This document shows, in pieces, positions 47,845-57,296 of a stretch of 64,000 bases of DNA. Numbering within the stretch: position 1 is the stretch's first letter; every line of letters begins with the position of its first letter. Made by a program: the position numbers and the translations under genes. Origin of the DNA: Deltaproteobacteria bacterium (GTDB taxonomy: Bacteria; Myxococcota_A; UBA9042; PHBI01); the NCBI GenBank assembly GCA_020632715.1, contig JACKFA010000013.1, positions 62,001 to 126,000 on the forward strand, read 5' to 3'. A model generated the notes under the pieces. The model made no database searches and was not told where the DNA came from. It was given only the letters and a program-made list of their open reading frames with translations.

Positions 47845-50625
47845 TCAGCGCGTCAGCTCGGACAGCCGGATGTAGATGCTCGTCAGCCAGAGCACGAAGG
47901 GATCGCCATCGGGCCCATACGCGAGGGCGGCCTCCTCGCCGCTGTTGGCGACGGGGGTCGCGGTCGCGCTCCAGCGCGTCCCGTTCCAGAAGTAGAGCGT
48001 CCCCGGCACGTTGAAGGTGCCGAGCACGAAGGCGCGCACGTCGCCGGCGGCGTCGACGGCGATCGCGACGTTCGTGCCCTCGCCGACGGCGTCCACGGTC
48101 CACGAGCCGTCCTTCGTCGCGCCGTTCACGACGTCGTCGTAGTCGGCCCACAGGATGTGCGGGTGGTTCGCCGCGTCGAAGGCGAGCGTGAGGTTCGTCT
48201 GGAAGACGAAGCCGCTGTCGGCGACGACCGGCTCCATGGCGAACGCGCCGCCCGCGAGGCAGCCGAAGGAGAGCGCGCCGTTCGCGACGAACGCGACGCA
48301 CGGGGTGCCGGTCCGATCGAGGGCGATCGTCTCGGCGATGGCCTCCCCGGTGCCCGGGATCGCGATCTCCGAGCCGAAGCTCCCGTTGGCGCGGAGCTGG
48401 CGGTAGCGGAGGGGCGCGCCGCCGCCGTTCGACACGCCGTACAGGAGGTGCGCCCCGTTCGCGACCCGGTCCGCGACGACGTGACCGATGATGGTGTTGG
48501 CGTCGACCGACGTGGTCTTGTCGGTCCAGCTGCTGCCCGTCTTCCACGAGACGTGCAGCGTCTTCGACGAGAAGCCCGTCGTGAAGACGGTCAGCGGCAC
48601 GCCGTCGCGGTCGAAGGCGACGTTGGCGCCCTCGTAGTCGGCGCTCCCTGGCACGGCCTCGGGCGTGAGCTCGCCGCCGGCGCGGCGGAAGAGGGCGACC
48701 GCCGGATCCGAGAGCGACGAGCCGCCGGTGTAGTAGCGGTAGTCGGTCGTCATGACGCGGACGTCGCCCGACGCGGTCACGCCGACCGCGAGCCTCGGGA
48801 ACGACGCCGTGTCGACGTCGGCGGTCGTCCAGTCGCAGCAGGCCGAGGCGTTGTCGCACTGGAGCTGGTTCTGACCGCACGGGCGCAGGCACTGGCCGTC
48901 GGTGCACGAGGCGCCGCTCGGGCAGGGCTCGCAGCGGCTCCCACAGGTCGCCGGGGCGTCGTTCGACGCGCACGTCCCGCTGCAGAGGTGCCAGCCGCTG
49001 TCGCAGATCGTGCCGCAGGTGGTAGCGCCCTCGCAGACGCCGATGCCGTTGGGATCGTCGGGGCACGCGTCGCAGCGCGCGCCGCACGTCGCGGACGAGT
49101 CGTTCGGCACGCAGGCGTTCCCGCAGCGGTGGAAGCCCTGGTTGCAGGTGAAGTCGCAGGCGCCGCCGTCGCAGGTCGGGGCGCCGTTCGCGACGGTGGG
49201 GCACGGCGAGCAGCGGTCGCCGCAGGTGGCGACGGCCGTGTCGGACGCGCAGGTCCCGCCGCAGTCGTGGAAGCCCGCGTTGCAGCCCGAGCCGCAGACG
49301 CCGGCGTTGCAGGTCGGCGACCCGCCGGGGACGTCGGGGCAGGGCTCACAGCGGTCGCCGCAGGTGGCGACGGCGTCGTTCGAGACGCAGGCCTCGCCGC
49401 AGAGGTGGGTGCCCGCGCCGCACGCGAGGACGCACTGCTGCGCCTGGCAGGTGCGGGTGCCGAGGCCGAGCGCGGGCTGGTCGCAGCCCGTCGCCTCGCC
49501 GGCGAGGTTGTGGAGGACGGCCGCGAGCTCGTCGCCGTTGGTCGCGGCGTAGGTGGCGCCGCCGCCCGCGAGGGCGAGGCGCTGGAGGAGGGTCGCGTCG
49601 AAGGCCTGCCCGAGCCCGATGGTCACGAGCCGGCCGCCGCGGGCGCGGATGGCGCGGGCCGCGGCGAGGGCGTCGTCGACGGCGCCGCAGCTCTCGGAGC
49701 CGTCGGTGAGGAGCACGACGAGCTCGCCCTGGTTCGGGTCGCCGAAGGCCCCGCCGAGGCCGTCGAGGGCGGCGGCGATGGGGGTCGAGGTCGCGCCCTC
49801 GACGGGGGCGCCGAGGGCGGCCACGGCGGCCTCGGGGCTCGAGGTGAGCGCGGGGACGGCGGTCGGCTCGCAGCTGTTGCCGTCGGGGAAGGCGCGGACG
49901 CCGACCTTCGCGCCGGGGGCGAGGGCGCGGAGGAAGGCGGAGAGCTCGGCGGCGGTGGCGTCCCAGAGGGGGCCGGCGAGGCTCGCGGAGCGGTCGACGA
50001 CGAGGAGGACCTCGGGGACGGTGCAGGCGCCGTCGCAGACGCCCGCGGCGCAGGCGTTGCCGGCCTGACAGCCGATGAAGTAGCTGGTCGCGGTGCAGCC
50101 GCGCGCGAGGTCGGGGACGCAGAGGGTGTAGCCGTTGTTGCCGGAGCAGGTCGGCGCCCAGAGGGTGCAGTCGGGGGCGCCGGTGCAGTCGACGGGGCAC
50201 TTGCCGCAGTCGCCGACGCAGGTGTTGCAGTCCTCGGCGCCGGTGCAGACGCCGTCGCCGCAGCTCGCCGGGCAGAGGCCGCAGTCGGGGCCGCAGGAGG
50301 CGCAGGACTCGCTCGCGGCGCAGGTGCCGTCGCCGCAGCCGGGCGGGCAGAAGCCGCAGTCGCCGCTACAGGTCTTGCAGTCCTCGACGCCGTTGCAGAC
50401 GCCGTCGCCGCAGGCGGGTGGGCAGGCGCCGCAGTCGCTCGCGCAGGTCTTGCAGCTCTCGTCGCTCGCGCAGACGCCGTCGCCGCAGTTCACGCTCGCG
50501 ATGATCTCGGAGTCGACGGTGTCGGTCTGGCCTGGGCCGCCGTGGCCGGACGAGCCGCCGCAGGCCGCGAAGGCCAGGAGCAGGGAGGTCAGGGCGGCGA
50601 GCGCCCAGGGCGAGCGGTGCGACAT
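47845..50625 (-). CDS. VWA-domain lipoprotein with CGDGxC and Cys-rich repeats
   Basis: 926 residues. Lipobox FAAC. Residues about 45-160 hold four CGDGxCxxxExCxxCxxDCGxCP repeats. The VWA domain (about 200-375) has the MIDAS motif DRSAS and LLTDGSES, so it should bind a metal and a partner. Then come about five repeats of GC..GFHxCGGxCASDTAVATCGDRCxPCP (about 390-600). The C-terminal third is beta-rich with repeated VAVDxxGDVRAFVLG or LAFDAANHPHILWAD blades, a probable propeller. It looks like a surface adhesin. The ATG at 50625 follows GAGGAGA. It is divergent, 401 bp from the stalk lipoprotein gene. Confidence 0.8.
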   Translation of the reverse strand: MSHRSPWALAALTSLLLAFAACGGSSGHGGPGQTDTVDSEIIASVNCGDGVCASDESCKTCASDCGACPPACGDGVCNGVEDCKTCSGDCGFCPPGCGDGTCAASESCASCGPDCGLCPASCGDGVCTGAEDCNTCVGDCGKCPVDCTGAPDCTLWAPTCSGNNGYTLCVPDLARGCTATSYFIGCQAGNACAAGVCDGACTVPEVLLVVDRSASLAGPLWDATAAELSAFLRALAPGAKVGVRAFPDGNSCEPTAVPALTSSPEAAVAALGAPVEGATSTPIAAALDGLGGAFGDPNQGELVVLLTDGSESCGAVDDALAAARAIRARGGRLVTIGLGQAFDATLLQRLALAGGGATYAATNGDELAAVLHNLAGEATGCDQPALGLGTRTCQAQQCVLACGAGTHLCGEACVSNDAVATCGDRCEPCPDVPGGSPTCNAGVCGSGCNAGFHDCGGTCASDTAVATCGDRCSPCPTVANGAPTCDGGACDFTCNQGFHRCGNACVPNDSSATCGARCDACPDDPNGIGVCEGATTCGTICDSGWHLCSGTCASNDAPATCGSRCEPCPSGASCTDGQCLRPCGQNQLQCDNASACCDWTTADVDTASFPRLAVGVTASGDVRVMTTDYRYYTGGSSLSDPAVALFRRAGGELTPEAVPGSADYEGANVAFDRDGVPLTVFTTGFSSKTLHVSWKTGSSWTDKTTSVDANTIIGHVVADRVANGAHLLYGVSNGGGAPLRYRQLRANGSFGSEIAIPGTGEAIAETIALDRTGTPCVAFVANGALSFGCLAGGAFAMEPVVADSGFVFQTNLTLAFDAANHPHILWADYDDVVNGATKDGSWTVDAVGEGTNVAIAVDAAGDVRAFVLGTFNVPGTLYFWNGTRWSATATPVANSGEEAALAYGPDGDPFVLWLTSIYIRLSELTR

Positions 50626-50831
50626 GGAGTTCTCCTCGTGACGTGGCGCGTCGGCGACTGGCGACGCGAGGGCGGTTGTGTGACGCGATCGGGCGCCGAG
50701 GTCCAGCGCGCGATCGGGAGGAGACACCCATCGCCACGGGATCGGGGGCACCCGTGAACGCGGGCGGGGTAGGCGCGGAAGCGCGGTCGCCGCGGCGCTC
50801 GGGGCGATCCTGCGACGGGTACCCGAGAAAC

Positions 50832-50846
50832 GTGAACGCTATTCAC
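50832..50846. promoter_or_regulatory. 15-bp palindrome GTGAACGCTATTCAC, site 2
   Basis: Same core as the sites at 16410 and 62536 (GTGAACGNNATTCAC when read on one strand). It lies 118 bp upstream of the -24 element at 50965, a distance typical of a bacterial enhancer-binding-protein site. Confidence 0.5.
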
Positions 50847-50964
50847 CAGCACGATCTGGCGCGGCGTCCGGTCACGCGCGGTCACGCGGCGTCACCCGCG
50901 CGCGGGCGGCGGCGAGGAGCGGGAGATCGGCGCGAAGAGCGGCTCCGCGGCGCGTCGCCGCGGG

Positions 50965-50979
50965 TGGCACGGCCGTTGC
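50965..50979 (+). promoter_or_regulatory. Sigma-54 promoter of stalk lipoprotein gene
   Basis: TGGCACGGCCGTTGC matches the -24/-12 consensus TGGCACG-N4-TTGC exactly. The predicted transcript start near 50991 gives a 36-nt leader containing the SD GCGAGGAGAGG of the gene at 51027. Confidence 0.75.
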
Positions 50980-51026
50980 GATGGGCACCGTCGCTCGCGG
51001 TGGTGCGAGTTGGCGAGGAGAGGTTC

Positions 51027-51938
51027 ATGCGGTCCTGGATCGTGGTGCTCGGCGTGGTGGCGGTATCCGTGGTGGTGGGGCTCGGCGCGTGCGGCGACGA
51101 GGGTGGCGGCGGCTCGCCCGACGGCGGCGGCGACGCCGTCGCGGGGGCGGACACTGTTGGAGACGTCGGTGTCGCCGACGTCGTCGGCGACACGGCGGTC
51201 GCGGACACGGACACGGCGGTCGCGGACACGGACCCGGACACGGCCACGGTCGCGGACACGGCCGCGGACACGGCCACGGTCGCGGACACGGCCACGGCCG
51301 CGGACACGGCCACGGACACGGACACGGACACGGCCACGGCCGCGGACACGGCCGCGGCCCCGGACACGGTCACTTCCACGTGCACCGCGAGCTGCGTCGC
51401 CCTCGAGCGCTCCGAGGCCGCCGCCACCCTCGGCGTCCACGCGACGGGCGCCCCGGGGGACGGCGCCCTCGCCGCCGACCCCATCGCGGGCGTCTTCGAG
51501 GCGACCGCCATCGACCTCTACACGGACGGCGCCTTCCTCGACGAGGTCCCGCTGACGATCGGCACCCACGGCGACAACGCCGCCGTCGCCTCCGTCGCGG
51601 ACGGCGTGTGGGCCCTCCGCCTCGACCTCCGCCTCGCCTTCGGCCTCGAGGGCGTCGCCGCCGGCGGCGGCACCCTCGACACCATCCTCGAGCTCGCCAC
51701 CTGCGAGGCGGGCGGGGAGCTCGCGCCGCCCACCACCTGCGGCGACACCTGGCCCGACGACGTCGTCGCGCCCGCGGTCGCGGTCACGCGCTGGGACGCC
51801 GACAGCGGCGCGCTCACGCTCGGCTTCGACCTCGCGCCCGCGCTGATCCTCGCCTACGTCGCCCCCGAGTACCGCGACGCCGCGGAGGCCCTCCTCGTCG
51901 GGCCGGTCACGGTGCGCGTCGCGTTCGCCCGACGCTGA
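51027..51938 (+). CDS. Lipoprotein with Asp/Thr/Ala-rich stalk
   Basis: 303 residues. Lipobox VGLGAC. The stalk at about 45-115 is built of ADTD, ADTA and VADT units. The C-terminal domain (about 120-303) begins CTASCVALERSEAAATLGVH and looks beta-rich (FLDEVPLTIGTHGDNAAV, VWALRLDLRLAFGLEGV) with one likely disulfide (TCEAGGELAPPTTC). No family is recognised. The ATG at 51027 follows GAGGAGAGG. It is expressed from the sigma-54 promoter upstream, so it is probably developmentally or nutritionally controlled. Confidence 0.7.
   Translation: MRSWIVVLGVVAVSVVVGLGACGDEGGGGSPDGGGDAVAGADTVGDVGVADVVGDTAVADTDTAVADTDPDTATVADTAADTATVADTATAADTATDTDTDTATAADTAAAPDTVTSTCTASCVALERSEAAATLGVHATGAPGDGALAADPIAGVFEATAIDLYTDGAFLDEVPLTIGTHGDNAAVASVADGVWALRLDLRLAFGLEGVAAGGGTLDTILELATCEAGGELAPPTTCGDTWPDDVVAPAVAVTRWDADSGALTLGFDLAPALILAYVAPEYRDAAEALLVGPVTVRVAFARR
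51150..51375 (+). repeat. GCGGACACGG-type repeats coding for stalk
   Basis: Imperfect repeats of GCGGACACGG and GACACGGCC. They encode Ala-Asp-Thr units, resemble those at 62720-62945 and are a likely slippage site. Boundaries approximate. Confidence 0.75.
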
Positions 51939-52095
51939 CCGCCGGCCGCGCGCCACCTCGCTCCGCGCGCGCCGATTGGAGCGATGGTTACAATACACCG
52001 GACGCCGCCCGCCGCCGCGCCATTGTGGTGCCCTGTCACGCGCGTTAGGGCTAGGTCGGGGCGCCTCACGGCCGAGCGCGCCCGGGACCACCTCC

Positions 52096-54582
52096 ATGAA
52101 GAACCTGCTCCTCGCGCTGGGCGCCTGTGCGTCGCTCGCCGCCTGCGCCGCCGACACGACGCCTGCCGCCGACCCCGGCGGCCGCGTCGCCATCGACGTC
52201 CAGGCGCTCTCTCTCGACGGCGTCGACGACGTCGTCTACACGCTCGCCGTCCGGAACGAGTCCGGCGACCTCGTGTGGTCGCGCCAGGTCGACGCCGACG
52301 GCTACGGCGACGGCGTCGGCTCCCTCACCTACGTCGGCACCTGCGACGCCGAGGACGATCCGAACGGCGACGACGTCGCTCTGAACTCGGTCTCCCTCGT
52401 CATCGACCGCGTCGTCGCCGGCGGCGTCGAGCTCACCGCGGGCGTCGACTTCATGAACCCCGCGCCCACGGGCGATCCCCTCGTGCGCGCCGTCCCCTGC
52501 ACCCCGAACGCCGACGCCTCCGCCGCCTTCGACGTCACCCTCGCGCGCCGCGCGAACCAGGGCTTCTTCGACATCGCCATCGAGCTCGACGACGTCTTCT
52601 GCTCGGCCAAGCTCGACTGCGAGTCCGCCCCGGGCACCCCCCTCCGCCTCCTCACCGATCCCGTGTCCGGCGCGCGCGGCGTCACCGCCGTCGTCGGCTT
52701 CGCCTGCACCGCCGGCGGCGGCCAGAGCACCTGGCTCCACCTCGACGACGTCGCCGTCAGCTGCACCGGCGGCGGCGGCTTCTCCGCCACCGTCCCCGTC
52801 GCCGCGGGTCCAGGCCAGCTGAACCCCGCCTACGCCGGCGCGAGCGACGAGCTCCTCTTCCAGACCGCCATCTACCGCGACGTCGAGCAGCTCGCCGGCT
52901 ACGCGAAGGGCTACTGGAACGTCGCCCTCGGCCTCAACACCGGCGCCTTCACGACCCTCGGCCCCTGCACCCTCACCGGCGCCGGCACGGCCTCGAGCGA
53001 GCCGCTCGACAACGGCCACACCCCCGCCGGCATGCGCTACCCGCTCGTGCGCTGGAGCGCCCCGCTCGTCGCCGCGGGCGGCGCGCTCACCTGCGCGAGC
53101 CACGGCCTCGGCGAGGGCAGCGAGGTCGTCGTCGACTACACGCCGACCGCCGGCCACGGCTTCTCCGCGAGCTGGGAGGTCGGCGCGGCGACGCCGTCGT
53201 CGCCGGTCCTCGCGGCGCCGACCATCACCGGCGCGACCGCCACGACCGAGGACGTCGTCGGCAGCGCCACCATCACCTTCACGAGCGTCGCGGGGGCCGA
53301 CGGCGCCGTCGTCTCCTGCGACGGGGGCGCCTCGGGCGGGGTGCTCACGGCGACCGTCGGCGCGGGCGTCACGAGCGCCACGGTCACGGGCCTCGCCCTC
53401 GGCGTCGCCTACGGCTGCACCGTGAGCGCGACCGCCGGCGCGACCACGTCGGAGCCGTCCGCCCCCGCGACCGTCACCGCCACAACGAACGCGCCCGAGT
53501 TCCTCACGGCCGCGACCGTCGACGGCAACGGCTGGTACGACGGCGCGCTCTACCCGGGCGATCTCCGCGGCCTGAACTACGAGCTCGGCACGCGCGGCGG
53601 GCGCTTCACCTACGTGAACCCCGCGACCGACGTGAACACCGGGAGCCACGACTACACGGTGGTCGCGAGCGACGCCCTCGCGGGGTCGTTCGGCGTCGAC
53701 AAGGCGACCGACCGCGACGGCTACGCGGGGCGCCTCGAGGACGACGACGCCGCCGGGCTCACCGTCACCTGGACCTTCGCGCCCGGGCTCGCCGCCACGC
53801 TCGACGGCTACTGGCTCAAGTACGCGAACTTCGGCGCCGGCACCACGCTCGAGGCGCAGACCGCGGGCGGCTGGGAGGTGCTCCGCACCTGGGCCGCCAC
53901 GACGACCACCAACCGCTACGGCGAGGCCTGGGGCGCCGCGGCCCCGAGCGGCCCGGTCAGCGCCGTGCGCCTCGTCATCGCCGCCGCCCCGGGCGCGACG
54001 CGCCACCGCCTCGCGGAGATCGAGCTCTTCGGCGCCTGGAGCTACCCGGCGCAGCCCGGGCCGGTCGAGTCGTCGCCGACCACGCGCTTCCTGAGCCCGC
54101 TCCACGGGATCTTCTGGGAGCTCGGCACCCTCGGTGGCACCGAGACCTACGCGAACCCGACCGGCCGCGGCTCGGCCGTCGCGTCCGCGGACGTCATCGT
54201 CGCGGGCTACCTGCCCTACACGACGCTCGTCGGCGATCCGCGGGCGAACGCGGGGACGACCTGGACCTCGACGAACGGCGCCGCGACGATCACGTGGGAG
54301 CTCCTCGGCGGGCGCGCCGTGGTCGATCCGACGTTCTTCTGGGGCAACCTCGCGAACGTCTCGGCCGGCACGACCCTCGACGGGTGGAACGGCACCTCCT
54401 GGGTGACGCTCCACCAGTGGGTCACGTCGCCAGGCGAGGGCGGCTACGAGGCGTGGTTCCCGATCACCGCCACCGGCACGTTCACGAAGCTCCGGATGGC
54501 GTTCCCGTCGTGGGCGGGGACGAGCCAGAAGTTCCACGCCGTGCGCGAGATCGAGCTCTTCGGGACGCTCATCGGGAACTGA
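52096..54582 (+). CDS. Paralogous lipoprotein D with FN3 and two discoidin-like domains
   Basis: 828 residues. Lipobox SLAAC (Cys17). The bipartite family domain (about 28-350) has VVYTLAVRNE, YVGTCDAE, NQGFFDIAIELDDVFCSAKL (154-173), YWNVALGLN, TPAGMRYPLVRWSAPL and CASHGLGEGS, contiguous as in C. An FN3-like domain spans about 365-465. Two F5/8C (discoidin)-like modules follow: LNYELGTRGGRFTYVNPAT to RHRLAEIELFGAW, and IFWELGTLGGTETYANPT to FHAVREIELFG. It should bind carbohydrate or cell-surface ligands. Start ATG at 52096, weak SD. Confidence 0.75.
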   Translation: MKNLLLALGACASLAACAADTTPAADPGGRVAIDVQALSLDGVDDVVYTLAVRNESGDLVWSRQVDADGYGDGVGSLTYVGTCDAEDDPNGDDVALNSVSLVIDRVVAGGVELTAGVDFMNPAPTGDPLVRAVPCTPNADASAAFDVTLARRANQGFFDIAIELDDVFCSAKLDCESAPGTPLRLLTDPVSGARGVTAVVGFACTAGGGQSTWLHLDDVAVSCTGGGGFSATVPVAAGPGQLNPAYAGASDELLFQTAIYRDVEQLAGYAKGYWNVALGLNTGAFTTLGPCTLTGAGTASSEPLDNGHTPAGMRYPLVRWSAPLVAAGGALTCASHGLGEGSEVVVDYTPTAGHGFSASWEVGAATPSSPVLAAPTITGATATTEDVVGSATITFTSVAGADGAVVSCDGGASGGVLTATVGAGVTSATVTGLALGVAYGCTVSATAGATTSEPSAPATVTATTNAPEFLTAATVDGNGWYDGALYPGDLRGLNYELGTRGGRFTYVNPATDVNTGSHDYTVVASDALAGSFGVDKATDRDGYAGRLEDDDAAGLTVTWTFAPGLAATLDGYWLKYANFGAGTTLEAQTAGGWEVLRTWAATTTTNRYGEAWGAAAPSGPVSAVRLVIAAAPGATRHRLAEIELFGAWSYPAQPGPVESSPTTRFLSPLHGIFWELGTLGGTETYANPTGRGSAVASADVIVAGYLPYTTLVGDPRANAGTTWTSTNGAATITWELLGGRAVVDPTFFWGNLANVSAGTTLDGWNGTSWVTLHQWVTSPGEGGYEAWFPITATGTFTKLRMAFPSWAGTSQKFHAVREIELFGTLIGN

Positions 54583-54606
54583 CGAGCCGCGCGCCGCCGC
54601 CCCGGC

Positions 54607-55089
54607 TCAGAGCGCGACCTTGCCGTGCTCCTGGCGCGTCACGTTCGGCGGCTCCTTCGTGACGACGGCCTTCACGAGCTTCAGCGCGTAGCCGACGCCG
54701 TGCACGCCGCTCGCGTCCCAGTACTCGCCGCGCTCGGCGGTGAAGCGGAGGAGCGTCGCGTCCTTCTTCCCGTGCTGGAACCACGCGTCGTACTGGGCGC
54801 GCCAGAGGCTGTCGAGCTTCGCCGGGTCCGAGACGCGCTCGGCGTGGCCGGAGAGGCTCACGTACCGCGTCTTCGACTGCATCGTCACGCCGGAGCGCTC
54901 GTCCTTGTCGATCTCGTCGGCCTTCCCGCCCTCCTTGCCCGTGACGAACCAGAGGACCGCGTCGTCCTCGTCGAGGTCCGCGACCGCCATCGGCCGCGCG
55001 CGCGGCCGCCCGTCCTTGTCGTGCGTGACCAGCATCGCGAGGTCGAACTTCCCGACTACGTCCTTCAGCTTCTCGAGCTTCTCACCCAT
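54607..55089 (-). CDS. General stress protein 26-like flavin-binding protein
   Basis: 160 residues of the pyridoxamine 5'-phosphate-oxidase-like split-barrel fold, GSP26 subfamily. It starts KLKDVVGKFDLAMLVTHDKDGRPRARPMAV and later has LWFVTGKEGGKADEIDKDE, YVSLSGHAERVSDP and WDASGVHGVGYALKLVKA. It probably binds FMN or F420; reactions in this subfamily are mostly unknown. The ATG follows AAGGAG. It is 71 bp downstream of paoC on the same strand. Confidence 0.85.
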   Translation of the reverse strand: MGEKLEKLKDVVGKFDLAMLVTHDKDGRPRARPMAVADLDEDDAVLWFVTGKEGGKADEIDKDERSGVTMQSKTRYVSLSGHAERVSDPAKLDSLWRAQYDAWFQHGKKDATLLRFTAERGEYWDASGVHGVGYALKLVKAVVTKEPPNVTRQEHGKVAL

Positions 55090-55160
55090 GTCGTCGTCTC
55101 CTTGGGCCCCGCGTCGCGCGAGGCGTCTTCGTCTTCGTCGTCGTCACCCGCCCGCGCGGC

Positions 55161-57296
55161 TCACCACGCGGCGCGGGCCGCCATCACGGCGTCCGGGGTC
55201 AGCGGGAAGCGCCTCACGCGCGCCCCGCAGGCGTCGTACACGGCGTTCGCGATCGCCGCGCCGAGGCCGCACAGACCGAGCTCGCCGACCCCCTTCGAGC
55301 CGAGGAGCCCGCAGCGGTCGTCGCGCTCGCCGATCATCACGACCTCGAGCGCGGGCACGTCGCGCTCCGTCGGCAGGTGGTAGCCCGCGAGGTCACGGTT
55401 CATGTAGGCGCCGACGCGCTCGTCGAGGTGGAGCCCCTCGGTCAGCGCGCCGCCGATCCCGAAGACCATCCCCCCGTAGAGCTGCGAGCGCGCCGTCGTC
55501 GGGTTGAGCACGCGCCCGAACGAGAAGGCGCCGACCGCGCGCCGGACGCGCACCTCGCTCGTGACCTCGTCCACGCCCACCTCCACGAAGTGGGCGCCCG
55601 TCATGTACTGCGCGTACTTCTCGAAGTCCTCGCCGGGCTCGATGTGCCCCTCGGCCTCGCGCCCGCCGCCCGCGCGGAGCTGCCCGCGGAGGCGCCGGCA
55701 CGCCGAGAGCAGCGCGCCGCCCGCGCTCGCCGCCCCGAAGGAGCCGCCCGAGCCGGCCGTCTGGGGATACCGCGAGTCGCCGAGCCTCACCTCGACGCGG
55801 TCGAGCGGGAGCTCGAGCGTGTCGGCCACGATCTGCGAGAGGATCGTGTACGAGCCCGTGCCGATGTCGGTCATGTCGAGCTCGGCGACGGCGCGCCCGT
55901 CGTCCTCGAGGCGCACCCGCGCCTTGGCCTCCATGAGGAAGTTCGGGCGCGTGGCGCTGGCGACGCCGTGGCCTAGGAGCCAGCGCCCGTCGCGCCTCCC
56001 GCGCTCGGCGCGCCGCGACCAGCCGTAGCGCTCGGCGCCGACCTCGAGGCAGCGCCGGAGGTCGAAGCTCGCGAAGGGCTTGCCGCTGATGGGCTCGGTC
56101 TCCGCGACGTTCGCGAGGCGGAAGGCGACCGGGTCGCGCTCGAGCGCGCGCGCGAGCTCGTCGACCGCCGACTCGAAGGCGAGGGAGCCGACGGCCTCGC
56201 CGGGGCCGCGCATGCTGTCGATCCGCGGGAGATCGGCGCGCACGACGCGGTGGCGCGTGAGGATCCCGTCGCAAGCGTACGACGCCCGCGCGCTCGCCGC
56301 GCACGGCTCGGCGAACTCGTAGCCGCGCGCCATCGGCATGACGCTCTCGTGCGCGACGGCGAGCAGGCGCCCGTCGCGGCTCGCGCCGAGGCGCACGCGC
56401 TGCGTCGAGCAGCCGCGGTGCGGGGCGCTCGAGAACAGATCGCGGCGGGTCTGCACCACGCGCACGGGGCGGTCGGTGGCGATGGCGCCGAGCGAGGCCA
56501 GGACGGCGTCGTCGTGGATCCCGAGCTTCGAGCCGAAGCCGCCGCCGATGAACGGCGAGATGACGCGCACCTTCTCCTTGTCGAGGCGGAGCGTGTTGGC
56601 GAGCGCCTCGACGGCGCTCCCGACGATCTGGATCGCGACGCGCACGACGAGCTCCTCGCCGTCCCACGTCGCGAGCGTCGCGTGGGGCTCCATCGCGCTC
56701 GCGTGCTCCGCGAGCGTCTCGTACGTCGCGTCGACGCGCACCTCGGCCTTCTCCCAGGCGAGGTCGAAGTCGCCGTGGGACATGTCGGCCGGCATCCCGC
56801 CGTCCACGTCGTCCGGCACCTCGAGCGCCTCGTCCGGCTCGTCGCCCGTGACCGCGTAGCGCCCGGGGAGCGGCGTCAGCGCGACCTCGACGAGGCCGGC
56901 GGCCTCGCGCGCCGCCTCGAGCGTCTCCGCGAGCACGAGCGCCACGGGCTCGCCGTAGCATGCCACCTCGGGGGCCGCGAGGAGCGCGTGGGACTGCGAG
57001 AAGCGCCCGGCGTCGCTCGGGGTGCCGCGCGGCGCCTGCTTCGGCGCGTTCCGGTGCGTCAGGACCGCGACCACGCCCGGCACGTCGAGGGCGCGCGCCG
57101 TGTCGACGGCGTCGACGCGCGCCCGCCCGGCCCTGGACGGCACGATCCAGCCGATGAGCGGCGCCTCGTCGAGGCGGTGGTCCGCGGTGTAGGGCGCGCG
57201 GCCGGTGACCTTCTTCGGGCCGTCGACGCGCGGGACGGCGTCGCCGATGGCGGCGCGACCTCCCTCGCGCGGGGTCGTCTGGGGTGTGTCGCTCAT
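55161..57296 (-). CDS. paoC: Molybdopterin-binding subunit of PaoABC-type aldehyde oxidoreductase
   Basis: 711 residues, the xanthine-oxidase-family large subunit. Moco contacts GGGFGSK and SMRGPGEAVGSLAFESAVDE, and the catalytic Glu in LLGSKGVGELGLCGLGAAI. The C-terminal region NRDLAGYHLPTERDVPALEVV closely resembles E. coli PaoC (YagR). The enzyme hydroxylates aldehydes or related substrates; no substrate can be assigned. It is the last gene of a three-gene operon, with its ATG overlapping the paoB stop (ATGA). It needs molybdopterin cytosine dinucleotide. No signal peptide is seen, so it is likely cytoplasmic unless carried by PaoA. Confidence 0.9.
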   Translation of the reverse strand: MSDTPQTTPREGGRAAIGDAVPRVDGPKKVTGRAPYTADHRLDEAPLIGWIVPSRAGRARVDAVDTARALDVPGVVAVLTHRNAPKQAPRGTPSDAGRFSQSHALLAAPEVACYGEPVALVLAETLEAAREAAGLVEVALTPLPGRYAVTGDEPDEALEVPDDVDGGMPADMSHGDFDLAWEKAEVRVDATYETLAEHASAMEPHATLATWDGEELVVRVAIQIVGSAVEALANTLRLDKEKVRVISPFIGGGFGSKLGIHDDAVLASLGAIATDRPVRVVQTRRDLFSSAPHRGCSTQRVRLGASRDGRLLAVAHESVMPMARGYEFAEPCAASARASYACDGILTRHRVVRADLPRIDSMRGPGEAVGSLAFESAVDELARALERDPVAFRLANVAETEPISGKPFASFDLRRCLEVGAERYGWSRRAERGRRDGRWLLGHGVASATRPNFLMEAKARVRLEDDGRAVAELDMTDIGTGSYTILSQIVADTLELPLDRVEVRLGDSRYPQTAGSGGSFGAASAGGALLSACRRLRGQLRAGGGREAEGHIEPGEDFEKYAQYMTGAHFVEVGVDEVTSEVRVRRAVGAFSFGRVLNPTTARSQLYGGMVFGIGGALTEGLHLDERVGAYMNRDLAGYHLPTERDVPALEVVMIGERDDRCGLLGSKGVGELGLCGLGAAIANAVYDACGARVRRFPLTPDAVMAARAAW

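Larger units (their letters stand above)
50626..51026. other. 401-bp divergent regulatory region
   Basis: Contains the palindrome at 50832-50846 and the sigma-54 promoter at 50965-50979. I see no coding sequence; the plus-strand frame open across it lacks a start or SD. Confidence 0.6.
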
